DNA of 36,068 bases from an uncultured Nitrosospira sp. GTDB lineage: Bacteria; Nitrospirota; Nitrospiria; Nitrospirales; Nitrospiraceae. The position numbers and the translations under genes are program-made. The notes beneath the pieces are model-generated. The model was not told the DNA's origin, ran no database searches, and saw only the letters and a list, made by a program, of their open reading frames with translations. Below, in pieces: positions 8,787-16,387 of the stretch; within the stretch, counting starts at the first letter, position 1; the number at the start of each line of letters is the position of its first letter. The stretch spans positions 1-36,068 of the forward strand of contig CAADGJ010000380.1 of assembly GCA_900696505.1 (NCBI GenBank), written 5' to 3'.

Positions 8787-9818
8787 TCAGGACGAATGGC
8801 GCCTTGATGCTGCGAGGATTTCTGCTCGCGGGTCGCTGTGGCGGCCGTGGCTCAATTGTTCATAGAGCGCCCGCTCTTCGTCGGATAGGCCGGTGGGCAT
8901 GACGATTTTCAGCTTCAAAAACAGATCTCCATGCTCGCCGGCGGAGGTCGGCAGACCCTTGCCCTTCAGGCGCAGCTTGCTGTCGGCCTTGCTGCCGGCG
9001 GGGATTTTCACCTTCACCGGTTCCGCCAGGGTGGGGGCCATGACTTCAGCGCCAAGCGCCGCTTCCCACGGCCAGACCGGCAGGGTGACGTGAATATCGG
9101 AGCCCTTCTGCCGGAAGACCCCGTTGGCTTGTATGTGGACCCGCAGGTAGAGATCCCCCGGTCTGCCTCCGTTGACCCCTGGTTGGCCTTTGCCGGTGAT
9201 GCGAACGCGGGTATCGTGCTGAACGCCTGCCGGAATCCGGACTTCAATGGTACGTTTTTCCGCTTGGGTGCCGGTGCCGCCGCAGACGACGCAAGGGCGT
9301 CCTCGCACAATGGCGCTGCCACCGCAGGCCTTGCACGTGACGCGTTCCGTGAGGTCGATGCGCCGGCTGACACCGGTGGCCACCTCGCGGATGCTCAGTT
9401 CCACATCGGTTTCCAGGTCTTCTCCATCGACGGCAAATCCCGTGGCGTTTCCGCCGCGTCCCCGTCCGCCGAAGAAGGTTTCAAAGATATCCCCGAAGTC
9501 ACCACCGCTGAATCCCCCGGCTGCGCCGCCTCGTCCGGCTTGGCTACCGGCTTGCTGGCGAGCCTTTTCGTAGGCCTCAGCCTGCTCCCAGTTCTGACCA
9601 TACTGATCGTATTTCTTCCGTTTGTCGGGATCTGACAACACCTCATGCGCTTCGTTCAATTCCTTGAACTTTTTCTCCATTTCCGTTTTTTTCGCGCCGG
9701 TATGGAGATCGGGATGGATTTCGCGCGCACGACGGCGAAACGCCTTCTTAATGTCGTCGGCAGAGGCGTCCCGTTGAACGCCGAGAATGTCGTAGTAGCC
9801 GCGTTGTGCTGTAGCCAT
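8787..9818 (-). CDS. DnaJ-family co-chaperone with a half-size zinc finger
   Basis: A 343-residue Hsp40. The J domain (about residues 5-72) carries HPD at 35-37, which stimulates DnaK ATPase. A Gly/Phe-rich linker follows (residues 91-125). Residues 160-183 hold just two CxxCxG motifs (C162/C165 and C176/C179), where DnaJ has four and CbpA none. Two peptide-binding beta domains complete the protein ([19 protein letters not shown], then [18 protein letters not shown]). It thus lies between the DnaJ and CbpA types. Two motifs can still hold one zinc ion. No grpE or dnaK is adjacent; marC-like follows closely. Confidence 0.92.
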   Translation of the reverse strand: MATAQRGYYDILGVQRDASADDIKKAFRRRAREIHPDLHTGAKKTEMEKKFKELNEAHEVLSDPDKRKKYDQYGQNWEQAEAYEKARQQAGSQAGRGGAAGGFSGGDFGDIFETFFGGRGRGGNATGFAVDGEDLETDVELSIREVATGVSRRIDLTERVTCKACGGSAIVRGRPCVVCGGTGTQAEKRTIEVRIPAGVQHDTRVRITGKGQPGVNGGRPGDLYLRVHIQANGVFRQKGSDIHVTLPVWPWEAALGAEVMAPTLAEPVKVKIPAGSKADSKLRLKGKGLPTSAGEHGDLFLKLKIVMPTGLSDEERALYEQLSHGRHSDPRAEILAASRRHSS

Positions 9819-9862
9819 CAGTGTCTATCCGTAGAAATCGTAGGAGGCGCACAGGCGAAGAG

Positions 9863-9905
9863 TGCAATCCTTTCCGGAGCTTACGAGGTCTCCGGACGCA
9901 TTGCA
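9863..9905. repeat. two-part hairpin between the ABC ATPase and dnaJ-like genes
   Basis: TGCAAT/ATTGCA outer arms and a perfect 7-bp inner stem TCCGGAG/CTCCGGA with a 10-base loop. It lies 45 bases upstream of the dnaJ-like ATG and 70 bases after the ATPase stop. It has no T run. It could be a transcript end or a 5' leader structure; it does not match the CIRCE operator. Confidence 0.5.
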
Positions 9906-9974
9906 AGCGAACTGGTGGTTTTTCTCCGCCTCCTTGCGCTCGTTACTACAGAGATAAGGAAGTCGAGGCCACAG

Positions 9975-11075
9975 TCAAGTGGGCATTGTCATCGTGAGAT
10001 CCACGCGCCGGTGGTCGATGAAGAGATGCAGTTTGCTGATGGGGAAAAAAAGAAGTGTCGTATCGCCGGCGGTGAGGTTGCTGGTCCGATCGGCGCGAGC
10101 CACCAGCTTGAGGTCGCCCATCCGGCAGTGGATGAGCAGATCCGCACCGAGATCCTCAATGAGTTCCACCTGCGCTTTAACGCGAATGGACGAGGGGCTG
10201 TCCTGCAGCGAAATGGCTTCCGGGCGGATGCCGAGGGTGAGCGTGGAGGGGGCTGGTTGTAGAGCCGGCAGGAGATGCGCCGGCAATGGAACTGTCAGGT
10301 CACCGCTTTGGAAGAGATGCTCAGTGCCTTGCGTCCTGAGGTTTCCTTCCCAGAGGTTCATCGGGGGTGTGCCGATGAAGGAGGCGACGAACGGATCGGC
10401 AGGAGCGTTGTAGGTCTGTTGGGGATCATCCGCCTGACGAATGCGTCCGCCTTCGATGACGACAATACGGTCGCCCAGGGTCATGGCCTCAACCTGATCG
10501 TGGGTGACATAGATCATCGTCGCTTGCAGGCGCTGCTGCAATTTTTTCAGCTCGATTCGCATCGACGTGCGGAGTTGGGCATCCAGGTTCGACAGCGGTT
10601 CATCGAACAAAAATAACTTGGGTTTGCGCACGATGGCGCGGCCCATGGCCACTCGTTGCCGTTGCCCTCCGGAGAGGTCTTTGGGTTTGCGATCCAGCAG
10701 CTGGTGAATCTCCAGAAGCTGGGCAGCGTCCTCGATACGCTCGTCGATCACGTGGCGTGGCACGCGGCGCATCTTGAGTGCAAAGGCGAGATTCTCGCGA
10801 ACGGAGAGGTGGGGATAGAGCGCATAATGTTGGAAGACCATCGCGATGTCGCGTTCCGCCGGCGGCAGGTGATCGACCTCCTTGCCGTCGATGAGCACGT
10901 GCCCTGCTGTCTGGGCGTCAAGCCCGGCGATGATTCGCAGGAGCGTCGATTTGCCGCAGCCCGACGGGCCGAGCAGAATCGTAAAGCTTCCGTTGGGAAC
11001 CAACAGCGACATGTCGCGCAACACCTGTTGCTCGCGAAATGATTTGGAAACTGCGCGCAATTCCAACTCAGCCAC
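9975..11075 (-). CDS. sugar-type ABC importer ATPase (MalK/UgpC-like)
   Basis: A 366-residue ATP-binding subunit. Walker A (GPSGCGKST), the signature LSGGQRQR, Walker B (LFLFDEPLSNLD) and the H-loop (YVTHDQ) are all present. The last about 130 residues form the OB-type (TOBE) regulatory domain of the MalK class (PEAISLQ, VELIEDLG). It powers import with the two upstream permeases. The start chosen is GTG at 11075 because AGGAG lies 5 bases before it; a TTG five codons upstream overlaps that site. It follows the second permease by about 150 bases, a gap filled by a long palindrome. The substrate is probably a sugar or sugar phosphate, judged by family only. Confidence 0.93.
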   Translation of the reverse strand: MAELELRAVSKSFREQQVLRDMSLLVPNGSFTILLGPSGCGKSTLLRIIAGLDAQTAGHVLIDGKEVDHLPPAERDIAMVFQHYALYPHLSVRENLAFALKMRRVPRHVIDERIEDAAQLLEIHQLLDRKPKDLSGGQRQRVAMGRAIVRKPKLFLFDEPLSNLDAQLRTSMRIELKKLQQRLQATMIYVTHDQVEAMTLGDRIVVIEGGRIRQADDPQQTYNAPADPFVASFIGTPPMNLWEGNLRTQGTEHLFQSGDLTVPLPAHLLPALQPAPSTLTLGIRPEAISLQDSPSSIRVKAQVELIEDLGADLLIHCRMGDLKLVARADRTSNLTAGDTTLLFFPISKLHLFIDHRRVDLTMTMPT

Positions 11076-11080
11076 GGAGA

Positions 11081-11085
11081 CTCCT
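11081..11085 (-). promoter_or_regulatory. ribosome binding site fixing a GTG start
   Basis: AGGAG on the minus strand lies 5 bases before GTG at 11075. It lies within the extra codons that a TTG start at 11090 would need. Confidence 0.8.
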
Positions 11086-11116
11086 GCCAATAACAGTGCT
11101 CACAGAATGTTCAAAA

Positions 11117-11226
11117 AGGCTATCCAGCAAGGCCGCACGAAGCACGTCGACTGAGGCGTACCCTTGTGGTACGTCGCAGGGAGACGTGCGACCGAGACCG
11201 AAGTTGGCGGTCGTTGTGGATAGCCT
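11117..11226. repeat. 110-bp extragenic palindromic element, copy 1
   Basis: Perfect 10-bp ends (AGGCTATCCA and TGGATAGCCT) enclose further pairing arms: CAA/TTG, GGCCGC/GCGGTC with one wobble, GCACGTC/GACGTGC, and a central GGCGTACC/GGTACGTC hairpin. It shares AGCAAGGCCGCA and GAGGCGTACCC with the element at 28511. It begins one base after the permease stop and lies inside the importer operon. I recall similar elements scattered through Nitrospira genomes; copy number here cannot be checked. Confidence 0.85.
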
Positions 11227-11227
11227 G

Positions 11228-12043
11228 CTAGCCTTTCACGGCCCCGGCGGATAGCCCGCTCACAATCCATCGTTGGCACAACAACACCACGCCGATCAAC
11301 GGCAGAGTGGCGACTACTGACGCTGCGGCCAATTCTCCCCAGGGCATGGTGAATTCTCCCTGGAAGAGGGCGATGCCGACGGGCAATGTCTGTTGCTCCG
11401 GCTGGGTCAGAATCAAGAGCGCAAAAAAGAATTCGTTCCAGGCATAGATCAGAATCAAAATTGCAGCCGTAAAAATCCCCGGCGTGGCCAGCGGTAGCGT
11501 AATCCGGAACAGGGTGCCCCAAGGCCCGCAGCCATCCACTCGCGCCGCATCCTCAAGCTCGGGCGGGAGTTCCTTGAAGAAGCTGGCCAGGAGCCAGATC
11601 GCCAGCGGCAAGGTCAGCGCAACGTAAGGCAACACCACGCCCCAACGGTGGTTGAGTCCGCCTAGTGCATCAAGCAGCCGCCAGACCGGTCCGGCAATGG
11701 CCATTTGCGGGAACATCGACACGCAGAGCAGCACGGCCAGAATACCTTGTTTGCCTGGAATGGTAAGCCGGGCCAGCGCATACGCGGCCGGGATCGCGAG
11801 GAGAAGGGCCAGGAGCGTGGTAGAACCGGCCACCACGACGCTGTTCAATACGTAGTCGAACAGGTGATGGTCGAAGAGCGCGCTGCGATAGAAATCCAGA
11901 CTGCCTGAGGGCCACCAGGCAGGTGGTGCTGCTTCGATTTCGGTTTGTGACTTGAACGAGGTGAGAACAAACCAGAGGAACGGCAACAGACTCAGCGCGA
12001 CGGTAGCGAAGATGCCGACCGCAAGCAGGATTCGGCGTTTCAT
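11228..12043 (-). CDS. sugar-type ABC importer permease (MalG/UgpE-like)
   Basis: A 271-residue inner-membrane permease with about six membrane segments. The EAA loop, which docks to the ATPase, is visible as ELPPELEDAARVDGCGPWGTLFRITLPL. The N-terminus (FLWFVLTSFKSQTEIEAAPPAWWP) is typical of the MalG branch. The start is the ATG at 12043, within an ATGA overlap with the stop of the first permease, which implies translational coupling; the frame stays open farther upstream, but that part lies inside the neighbouring gene. It ends in a palindromic element. Confidence 0.93.
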   Translation of the reverse strand: MKRRILLAVGIFATVALSLLPFLWFVLTSFKSQTEIEAAPPAWWPSGSLDFYRSALFDHHLFDYVLNSVVVAGSTTLLALLLAIPAAYALARLTIPGKQGILAVLLCVSMFPQMAIAGPVWRLLDALGGLNHRWGVVLPYVALTLPLAIWLLASFFKELPPELEDAARVDGCGPWGTLFRITLPLATPGIFTAAILILIYAWNEFFFALLILTQPEQQTLPVGIALFQGEFTMPWGELAAASVVATLPLIGVVLLCQRWIVSGLSAGAVKG

Positions 12044-12951
12044 GAACCTCTGCGCTCCAGGAGATTCGATCCTATGGCGCGGAGGTACGTCAACGACAGC
12101 GCCAGGATCATCAGGAACACAGCCACGGAGATGGCAGACCCATACCCGATGCGGCCTTCCGTAAATAACGTTTGATAGCCATAAAACTGCAGCACCTGCG
12201 TGGCGTCGCCCGGGCCGCCTTGCGTCATCACAAACACCAGATCGAAGACACGAAACGCATCCATGGTGCGAAACAGGAGCGCGAGCAACAGCGCCGGTTT
12301 GAGGAGCGGCAGGGTGATGTGCCAGAACCGCTGCCACACTGTGGCGCCGTCGACGCGTGCGGCATCATAGAGATCGCCGGGAATGACTTGCAGACCGGCT
12401 AGAATCATGAGGCCGGCGAAGGACGAGGTTTTCCACACGTCGGCGAGGACCACGACGGCCAAGGCCACGCTCGGATAGGCCAGCCAGGGGATATAGTCGG
12501 TGACGCGGTCGCCGAACAGGAGCAGATTGGCGAATCCGTACTGGTCGTTGAAGATGTAGCGCCAAAGTTGCGAGGCAACGACTGTTGGAATCGCCCAGGG
12601 AATCAGGATCGCGCCGCGTACCAGGCCTCGTCCACGAAATCGTTCATGAATGACGAGGGCAATGATCAGGCCGCAGGCCAACTCGAGCAGAGTAGAAAGG
12701 ACTACAAACCCGAGAGTCACGACGAACGCTTGATGCGCGACCGGGTCATGGAGCAGCGCCTGGTAATTCTCTAATCCCACGAATGGACTGCCAAGTTGGG
12801 GAATGCCGACGAAGATGTGATGCAGGCTGAGCCAGAGCGAATCCGCGACGGGATATAACGCAAAGACCACTGTGACCAGGAGTGCCGGTGCCACCATCAA
12901 CCAGGCGGCCAGGCCCTCACGGCGTCGAAGTACGGCATGCGCACGCATCAT
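12040..12951 (-). CDS. sugar-type ABC importer permease (MalF/UgpA-like)
   Basis: A 303-residue inner-membrane permease with about six membrane segments. The EAA-type loop is present (IPGDLYDAARVDGATVWQRFWHITLPL), as is the typical start (RREGLAAWLMVAPALLVTVVFALYPVADSLWLSLH). It overlaps the upstream binding-protein gene by ATGA and the downstream permease by ATGA, so the three genes are translated as a coupled set. It would form the transmembrane heterodimer with the MalG-like permease. Confidence 0.94.
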   Translation of the reverse strand: MMRAHAVLRRREGLAAWLMVAPALLVTVVFALYPVADSLWLSLHHIFVGIPQLGSPFVGLENYQALLHDPVAHQAFVVTLGFVVLSTLLELACGLIIALVIHERFRGRGLVRGAILIPWAIPTVVASQLWRYIFNDQYGFANLLLFGDRVTDYIPWLAYPSVALAVVVLADVWKTSSFAGLMILAGLQVIPGDLYDAARVDGATVWQRFWHITLPLLKPALLLALLFRTMDAFRVFDLVFVMTQGGPGDATQVLQFYGYQTLFTEGRIGYGSAISVAVFLMILALSLTYLRAIGSNLLERRGS

Positions 12952-14324
12952 GGCGCCGCCTTCGTCAATGCCAGAAGTCGATCGATGTGTGTATCAGTGA
13001 CGGCAGCTTCTTGCGCGAGGTCGATGTCCTCCACCGCCAGGGCACGGCTGAAGTAGCGCTGCAAGAGATGTGAGATGGCGGGATACACCGGCGAACGCGG
13101 ACGAGGCGTGGCCGCGTGGAGGACGCTACGTTGATTTCTGAGCTGTGGCGAACGGGCCAGGACCTCAGGGTCGGAGAAGAGCGCTTCCCGGGACGGCGCG
13201 ATGCCGGCCTCACGCGAGAACTTCTTTTGGACGGCCTGGCTGGAGAGAAATTCAATGAGAGCCCAGGCTTCGTCCGGATGTTGCGAATAGGCGCTGATGC
13301 CGTACAGCCAACCACCGAGTGCGGCCGCCGTCCGTCCTGGCGAGAATCCCGGTAGAGGCGCCACGCCTACCTGTCCGGCAATGGTCGACTGCGTCCGGTT
13401 ATTCGCGAGTTCCCAGGCATAAGGCCAATTCCGATGAAAGATCGCGTGTCCTTGCAGAAATAGGGACAGCGCTTCCGGTTCCTGATAGGTCAGGGCGGCG
13501 CGTGACGTAAGCCGGCCGATGACTCGATCACGGACAAATTGTACGGCGGCCAGTGCGCGAGGCGACGAGAGGGTGGACCCGGTCCCATCCGGTCGCAACA
13601 GACTTCCGCCATGCCCCTCGACAAATTCCAGCATGTTACAGACCAAGCCTTCGTACTGCTTGAATTGCGCCGAGTAGCCTTGAAGCAGCGGGTTGCTCGC
13701 TCGTTCGCCCGCCAGGATGGTTTCTGCCTGCTGGATGAGTTCCGGCCAGGTCGTCGGTGCGGCGAATCCGTATTTTTCGAGCAGGTCCTGGCGATAGTAG
13801 AGCAGCCCGGCATCGATGCGGCTCGGGACACCGTAGTAATGGGTGTCATACCGGCCGACCTCGACGGCGGCAGGCAGAAAGTCTTGTCGCATGGAGGGGG
13901 GAAATTTATCGTCGAGTGGGCGGGCCCACCCGGCCTCTGCAAACTCCGGGACCCAGATCACGTCGATAAAAAAGACATCGACAGTGGCATCGCGGTTCTT
14001 CAACTTCTGCGTCAGGAGATCGTGATACGCCGTCGAGCTGTGCGGGGCCAGTTCACGCACCACCGAGATCTGGGGATGTGCACGGGTGAAGTCTCCGAGC
14101 ACCTCCTCCCACACGCGTGCATGATCGGGTTTCCAGGAGACGAAGCGAAGGGTGACGCGGGGTTTCGGAGTGGTGGCGGTAGCCCCGGGCAGTGATTCCG
14201 CGCTCCCGATGCTTATACTGCCGTTGAGTACAATGAGCGTGAGCAGGACGATCCAGCGGGATACCGTGACGGCACACGACTGTGAAGGACGCTGGATGCG
14301 CTGACGTGAAGATATCCATCGCAT
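12948..14324 (-). CDS. ABC importer extracellular solute-binding protein, family 1
   Basis: A 458-residue periplasmic binding protein. A long basic N-terminus precedes a hydrophobic signal segment (WIVLLTLIVLNGSISIGSA); there is no clear lipobox cysteine. The mature part opens with VTLRFVSWKPDH and includes VDVFFIDVIWVPEFAEAGWARPLDD, YYGVPSRIDAGLLYYRQDLLEKYG and GGWLYGISAYSQHPDEAWALIEFL, all typical of the sugar-binding family 1 (MalE/trehalose-type). It captures the ligand for the two downstream permeases. The ATG at 14324 is chosen; a GTG one codon earlier is possible. It is the first gene of the importer operon, divergent from the BACON/FN3 gene. Confidence 0.92.
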   Translation of the reverse strand: MRWISSRQRIQRPSQSCAVTVSRWIVLLTLIVLNGSISIGSAESLPGATATTPKPRVTLRFVSWKPDHARVWEEVLGDFTRAHPQISVVRELAPHSSTAYHDLLTQKLKNRDATVDVFFIDVIWVPEFAEAGWARPLDDKFPPSMRQDFLPAAVEVGRYDTHYYGVPSRIDAGLLYYRQDLLEKYGFAAPTTWPELIQQAETILAGERASNPLLQGYSAQFKQYEGLVCNMLEFVEGHGGSLLRPDGTGSTLSSPRALAAVQFVRDRVIGRLTSRAALTYQEPEALSLFLQGHAIFHRNWPYAWELANNRTQSTIAGQVGVAPLPGFSPGRTAAALGGWLYGISAYSQHPDEAWALIEFLSSQAVQKKFSREAGIAPSREALFSDPEVLARSPQLRNQRSVLHAATPRPRSPVYPAISHLLQRYFSRALAVEDIDLAQEAAVTDTHIDRLLALTKAAP

Positions 14325-14327
14325 CAC

Positions 14328-14632
14328 TCTGTCAGGTTATACACAGTCCGGTGGGGTGATGCAAAACCACCAGGCCGCAAAGGGGTGCCTGTGCCCACTG
14401 CGGCAACCTGCACAATTTGGGGCTCTCAAGAAGTGTCACGCCTACACCGGTATGGGGCGTCACTGAGATGGCCGGGAAAAACCGTTGTGAAGACGAAGGC
14501 TTGCGAAGGTGCTCCTTCTGGCATGACCACTGCTATTGTTTGTAGAGGGGAAGTGGCCTTGCCGACGTTTCGACAGATCGCAGAGAGAGCAGTTCAATCA
14601 GAGGCCCGCCGATTCTCGCGGGCGCTGGTGTG
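14328..14632. other. divergent intergenic region, no gene seen
   Basis: About 300 bases between the importer operon (leftward) and the BACON/FN3 gene (rightward). It should hold both promoters and the leaders. I see no convincing -10/-35 pair, no terminator and no riboswitch signature that I can name. Short open frames here lack ribosome sites and recognisable content. Confidence 0.6.
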
Positions 14633-14639
14633 AAGGAGG
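14633..14639 (+). promoter_or_regulatory. ribosome binding site fixing the start at 14644
   Basis: AAGGAGG lies 4 bases before ATG at 14644, whereas the open frame begins farther upstream at 14536. Confidence 0.85.
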
Positions 14640-14643
14640 CAAT

Positions 14644-15318
14644 ATGAATGGCCTGCAAGTATCAGCGGTTTCGCCCAGGCGGGGTCGCCTGCTGCGGATG
14701 ACTCTTGGTGGGTTACTGGGATGGGCCCTCATCCTGATTGCCATCACAGATGCCTGGGCTGTTCAAGCGAGTCCGGTCAGCCTCAGCTTTAGTGCCGTGC
14801 AGGGCGGGCCGAATCCGGCGAGCCAGGTCGTGACCATCTCCAAGAGCACATCGCGTCAGGTTGGATGGAAGGCCGTTGACGATGCTGCGTGGTTGAGTGC
14901 GGCTCCTTCCTCAGGAAGCCTAACCAGTTCAGCGCAGGTCGTGGTGGCGGTCAATGTAAGTGGATTGGCTGCCGGTACCTATAGCGGCTCGATGAAGGTG
15001 ACATTGAGTAAAGGGGGAAGTTTGTCCATCCCCGTCACCCTGACGGTCGCGTCGGCAACGTCCACAAAATCGACGACGACCGTCACGACGGCAACCCTTT
15101 CCTGGGCGCCCAATACGGATAGTGACCTCGCCGGGTACAAGGTGTATATGGGCACGACCTCCGGTCTGTACGGTACGCCGGTAGACGTCGGGAATGTGAC
15201 CACCTATACTGCCGGCAACTTAACAGCTGGAACCACGTATTACTTTTCCGTGACTGCGTATGACCAAAGCCGGAACGAAAGCCTCCACTCGGGCGAAGTG
15301 AGCAAGAGCATCTATTGA
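14644..15318 (+). CDS. secreted protein with BACON-like and fibronectin type III domains
   Basis: A 224-residue protein. The N-terminus has a basic segment and a hydrophobic core (LLGWALILIAITDAWA), a signal peptide probably cut after Ala-Trp-Ala. A BACON-like Ig domain follows (about residues 42-135; SPVSLSFSAVQGG, WLSAAPSSGSL, LAAGTYSGSMKVT), a Ser/Thr linker, then one fibronectin type III domain (about 148-224; ATLSWAPNTDSDLAGYKVYMG, LTAGTTYYFSVTAYD). Such pairs are found in surface adhesins and carbohydrate-binding parts of larger proteins. No enzyme domain is present, so a binding or structural role is likely. It stands alone, convergent with the VOC gene. Confidence 0.85.
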   Translation: MNGLQVSAVSPRRGRLLRMTLGGLLGWALILIAITDAWAVQASPVSLSFSAVQGGPNPASQVVTISKSTSRQVGWKAVDDAAWLSAAPSSGSLTSSAQVVVAVNVSGLAAGTYSGSMKVTLSKGGSLSIPVTLTVASATSTKSTTTVTTATLSWAPNTDSDLAGYKVYMGTTSGLYGTPVDVGNVTTYTAGNLTAGTTYYFSVTAYDQSRNESLHSGEVSKSIY

Positions 15319-15368
15319 TCTCGGAGCTCGTTCCCGAGCGAGCGGCCGTTACCGGCTAAGTACACGTC

Positions 15369-15755
15369 TTATTTCTTGCTCTGCACGGCCAATTCCCACC
15401 GGTATCCGTCGGGGTCCGAGAACCAGATCCCCATGCTCTTGGATCCCGGCGCCACGGGCCCGATTTCATCTCCCGGATCCTCGACCTGAACCTTCAGCTT
15501 TTTCAGATGGGCCAGGGCTTTTTTGAGTGCGGCCATCGTGGGTAGATGGAATGCCACATGGCCGACGGTTTTCGGCGATGGTTTTCCTTTGGAGAAGACG
15601 ATCAGCACATTGGCGTTTCCAATTCCCACGCCGCCTTCATATTCAAACTGTTTGCTGAGTCCCGCTACCCGCATGAACCACTTGGCGCTTGCGCGCGGGT
15701 CACGAACCGCCAGCCCGAAATGCCATACTGCGCCGAGCGTAAATGGAACCTTCAT
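15369..15755 (-). CDS. VOC-superfamily (glyoxalase/bleomycin resistance fold) protein
   Basis: A 128-residue protein with paired beta-alpha-beta-beta-beta motifs. Typical segments are VWHFGLAVRDPRASAKWFMRVAGL at the start, VGHVAFHLP in the middle and GIWFSDPDGYRWELAV at the end. His in WHFG, His in GHVAF and Glu in WELAV are the likely metal ligands of this fold. The substrate cannot be told from sequence. AGGAGG stands about 8 bases before the ATG. It follows ogt by 12 bases and may share its transcript. Confidence 0.88.
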   Translation of the reverse strand: MKVPFTLGAVWHFGLAVRDPRASAKWFMRVAGLSKQFEYEGGVGIGNANVLIVFSKGKPSPKTVGHVAFHLPTMAALKKALAHLKKLKVQVEDPGDEIGPVAPGSKSMGIWFSDPDGYRWELAVQSKK

Positions 15756-15767
15756 ATCCGTTTCCTC

Positions 15768-16358
15768 CTAACGGTGAAATGAGGCACATCCTACCATGGC
15801 GGCGGTGGGGCTTGGCGCTGCAAAACGCGCGGAGCCCGCCATCGCCTCCTTCTCATGGTTGAGCAGCCACCGTTTGCGGTTGAGTCCACCGCCGTAGCCC
15901 GTGAGGGAGCCGTCGGCGCCGATCACCCGGTGGCAGGGAACGACGATGCTGACGGGGTTCGCGCCATTGGCGAGACCAACTGCGCGCACCGCCGTCGGCT
16001 GCCCGATGCGTCTCGCCAGGTCACCGTAACTCACCGTTTCTCCTGCGGGAATTTCGCGCAGCGCGTTCCAGACGCGTTTCTGAAACGGGGTGCCTGCCGT
16101 CGCGGTGAAGAGAGCCTCGATGGCGTGGAGATTGCCCTCGAAGTACGCCGACAGGGCCGCCGCATGGCACGTTGATGTGACGGCCGGCGTCAGGAGCACG
16201 CCCTGTGAACCATAGTGGCGCGTCAACAGTTTCCGCATGCGATCCTCGAAATCAACCCAATCGACCGCCCGCAACTGCCCTTGTTCGTCTGTCATTATCA
16301 CTAAGGTTCCAATCGGCGTGATCAAGGTTTCTGTCAAAAGGTGTAGTTGTTGAGACAT
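15768..16358 (-). CDS. ogt: methylated-DNA--protein-cysteine methyltransferase
   Basis: A 196-residue protein that takes the methyl group from O6-methylguanine (and O4-methylthymine) onto its own cysteine in one irreversible step. The active site is PCHRVIG with Cys142; the preceding helix-turn-helix ([23 protein letters not shown]) binds DNA. The start is ATG at 16358, with GGAG 8 bases upstream; 25 further upstream codons are open but do not resemble the family. It lies 29 bases after the Ada-AlkA gene in the same direction, making an alkylation-repair operon. Confidence 0.95.
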   Translation of the reverse strand: MSQQLHLLTETLITPIGTLVIMTDEQGQLRAVDWVDFEDRMRKLLTRHYGSQGVLLTPAVTSTCHAAALSAYFEGNLHAIEALFTATAGTPFQKRVWNALREIPAGETVSYGDLARRIGQPTAVRAVGLANGANPVSIVVPCHRVIGADGSLTGYGGGLNRKRWLLNHEKEAMAGSARFAAPSPTAAMVGCASFHR

Positions 16359-16387
16359 GATACATCTCCGTGCAGGTGGTAACAGGG

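Noticed and set aside
12043..12337. N-terminal extension of the second ABC permease
   Set aside because: This part overlaps the first permease gene; the ATGA junction at 12040-12043 is the typical coupled start.
14381..14640. Possible riboswitch (c-di-GMP type) upstream of the BACON/FN3 gene
   Set aside because: Some GC-rich pairing and a GCCGGG segment caught the eye, but the conserved GEMM core bases could not be placed.
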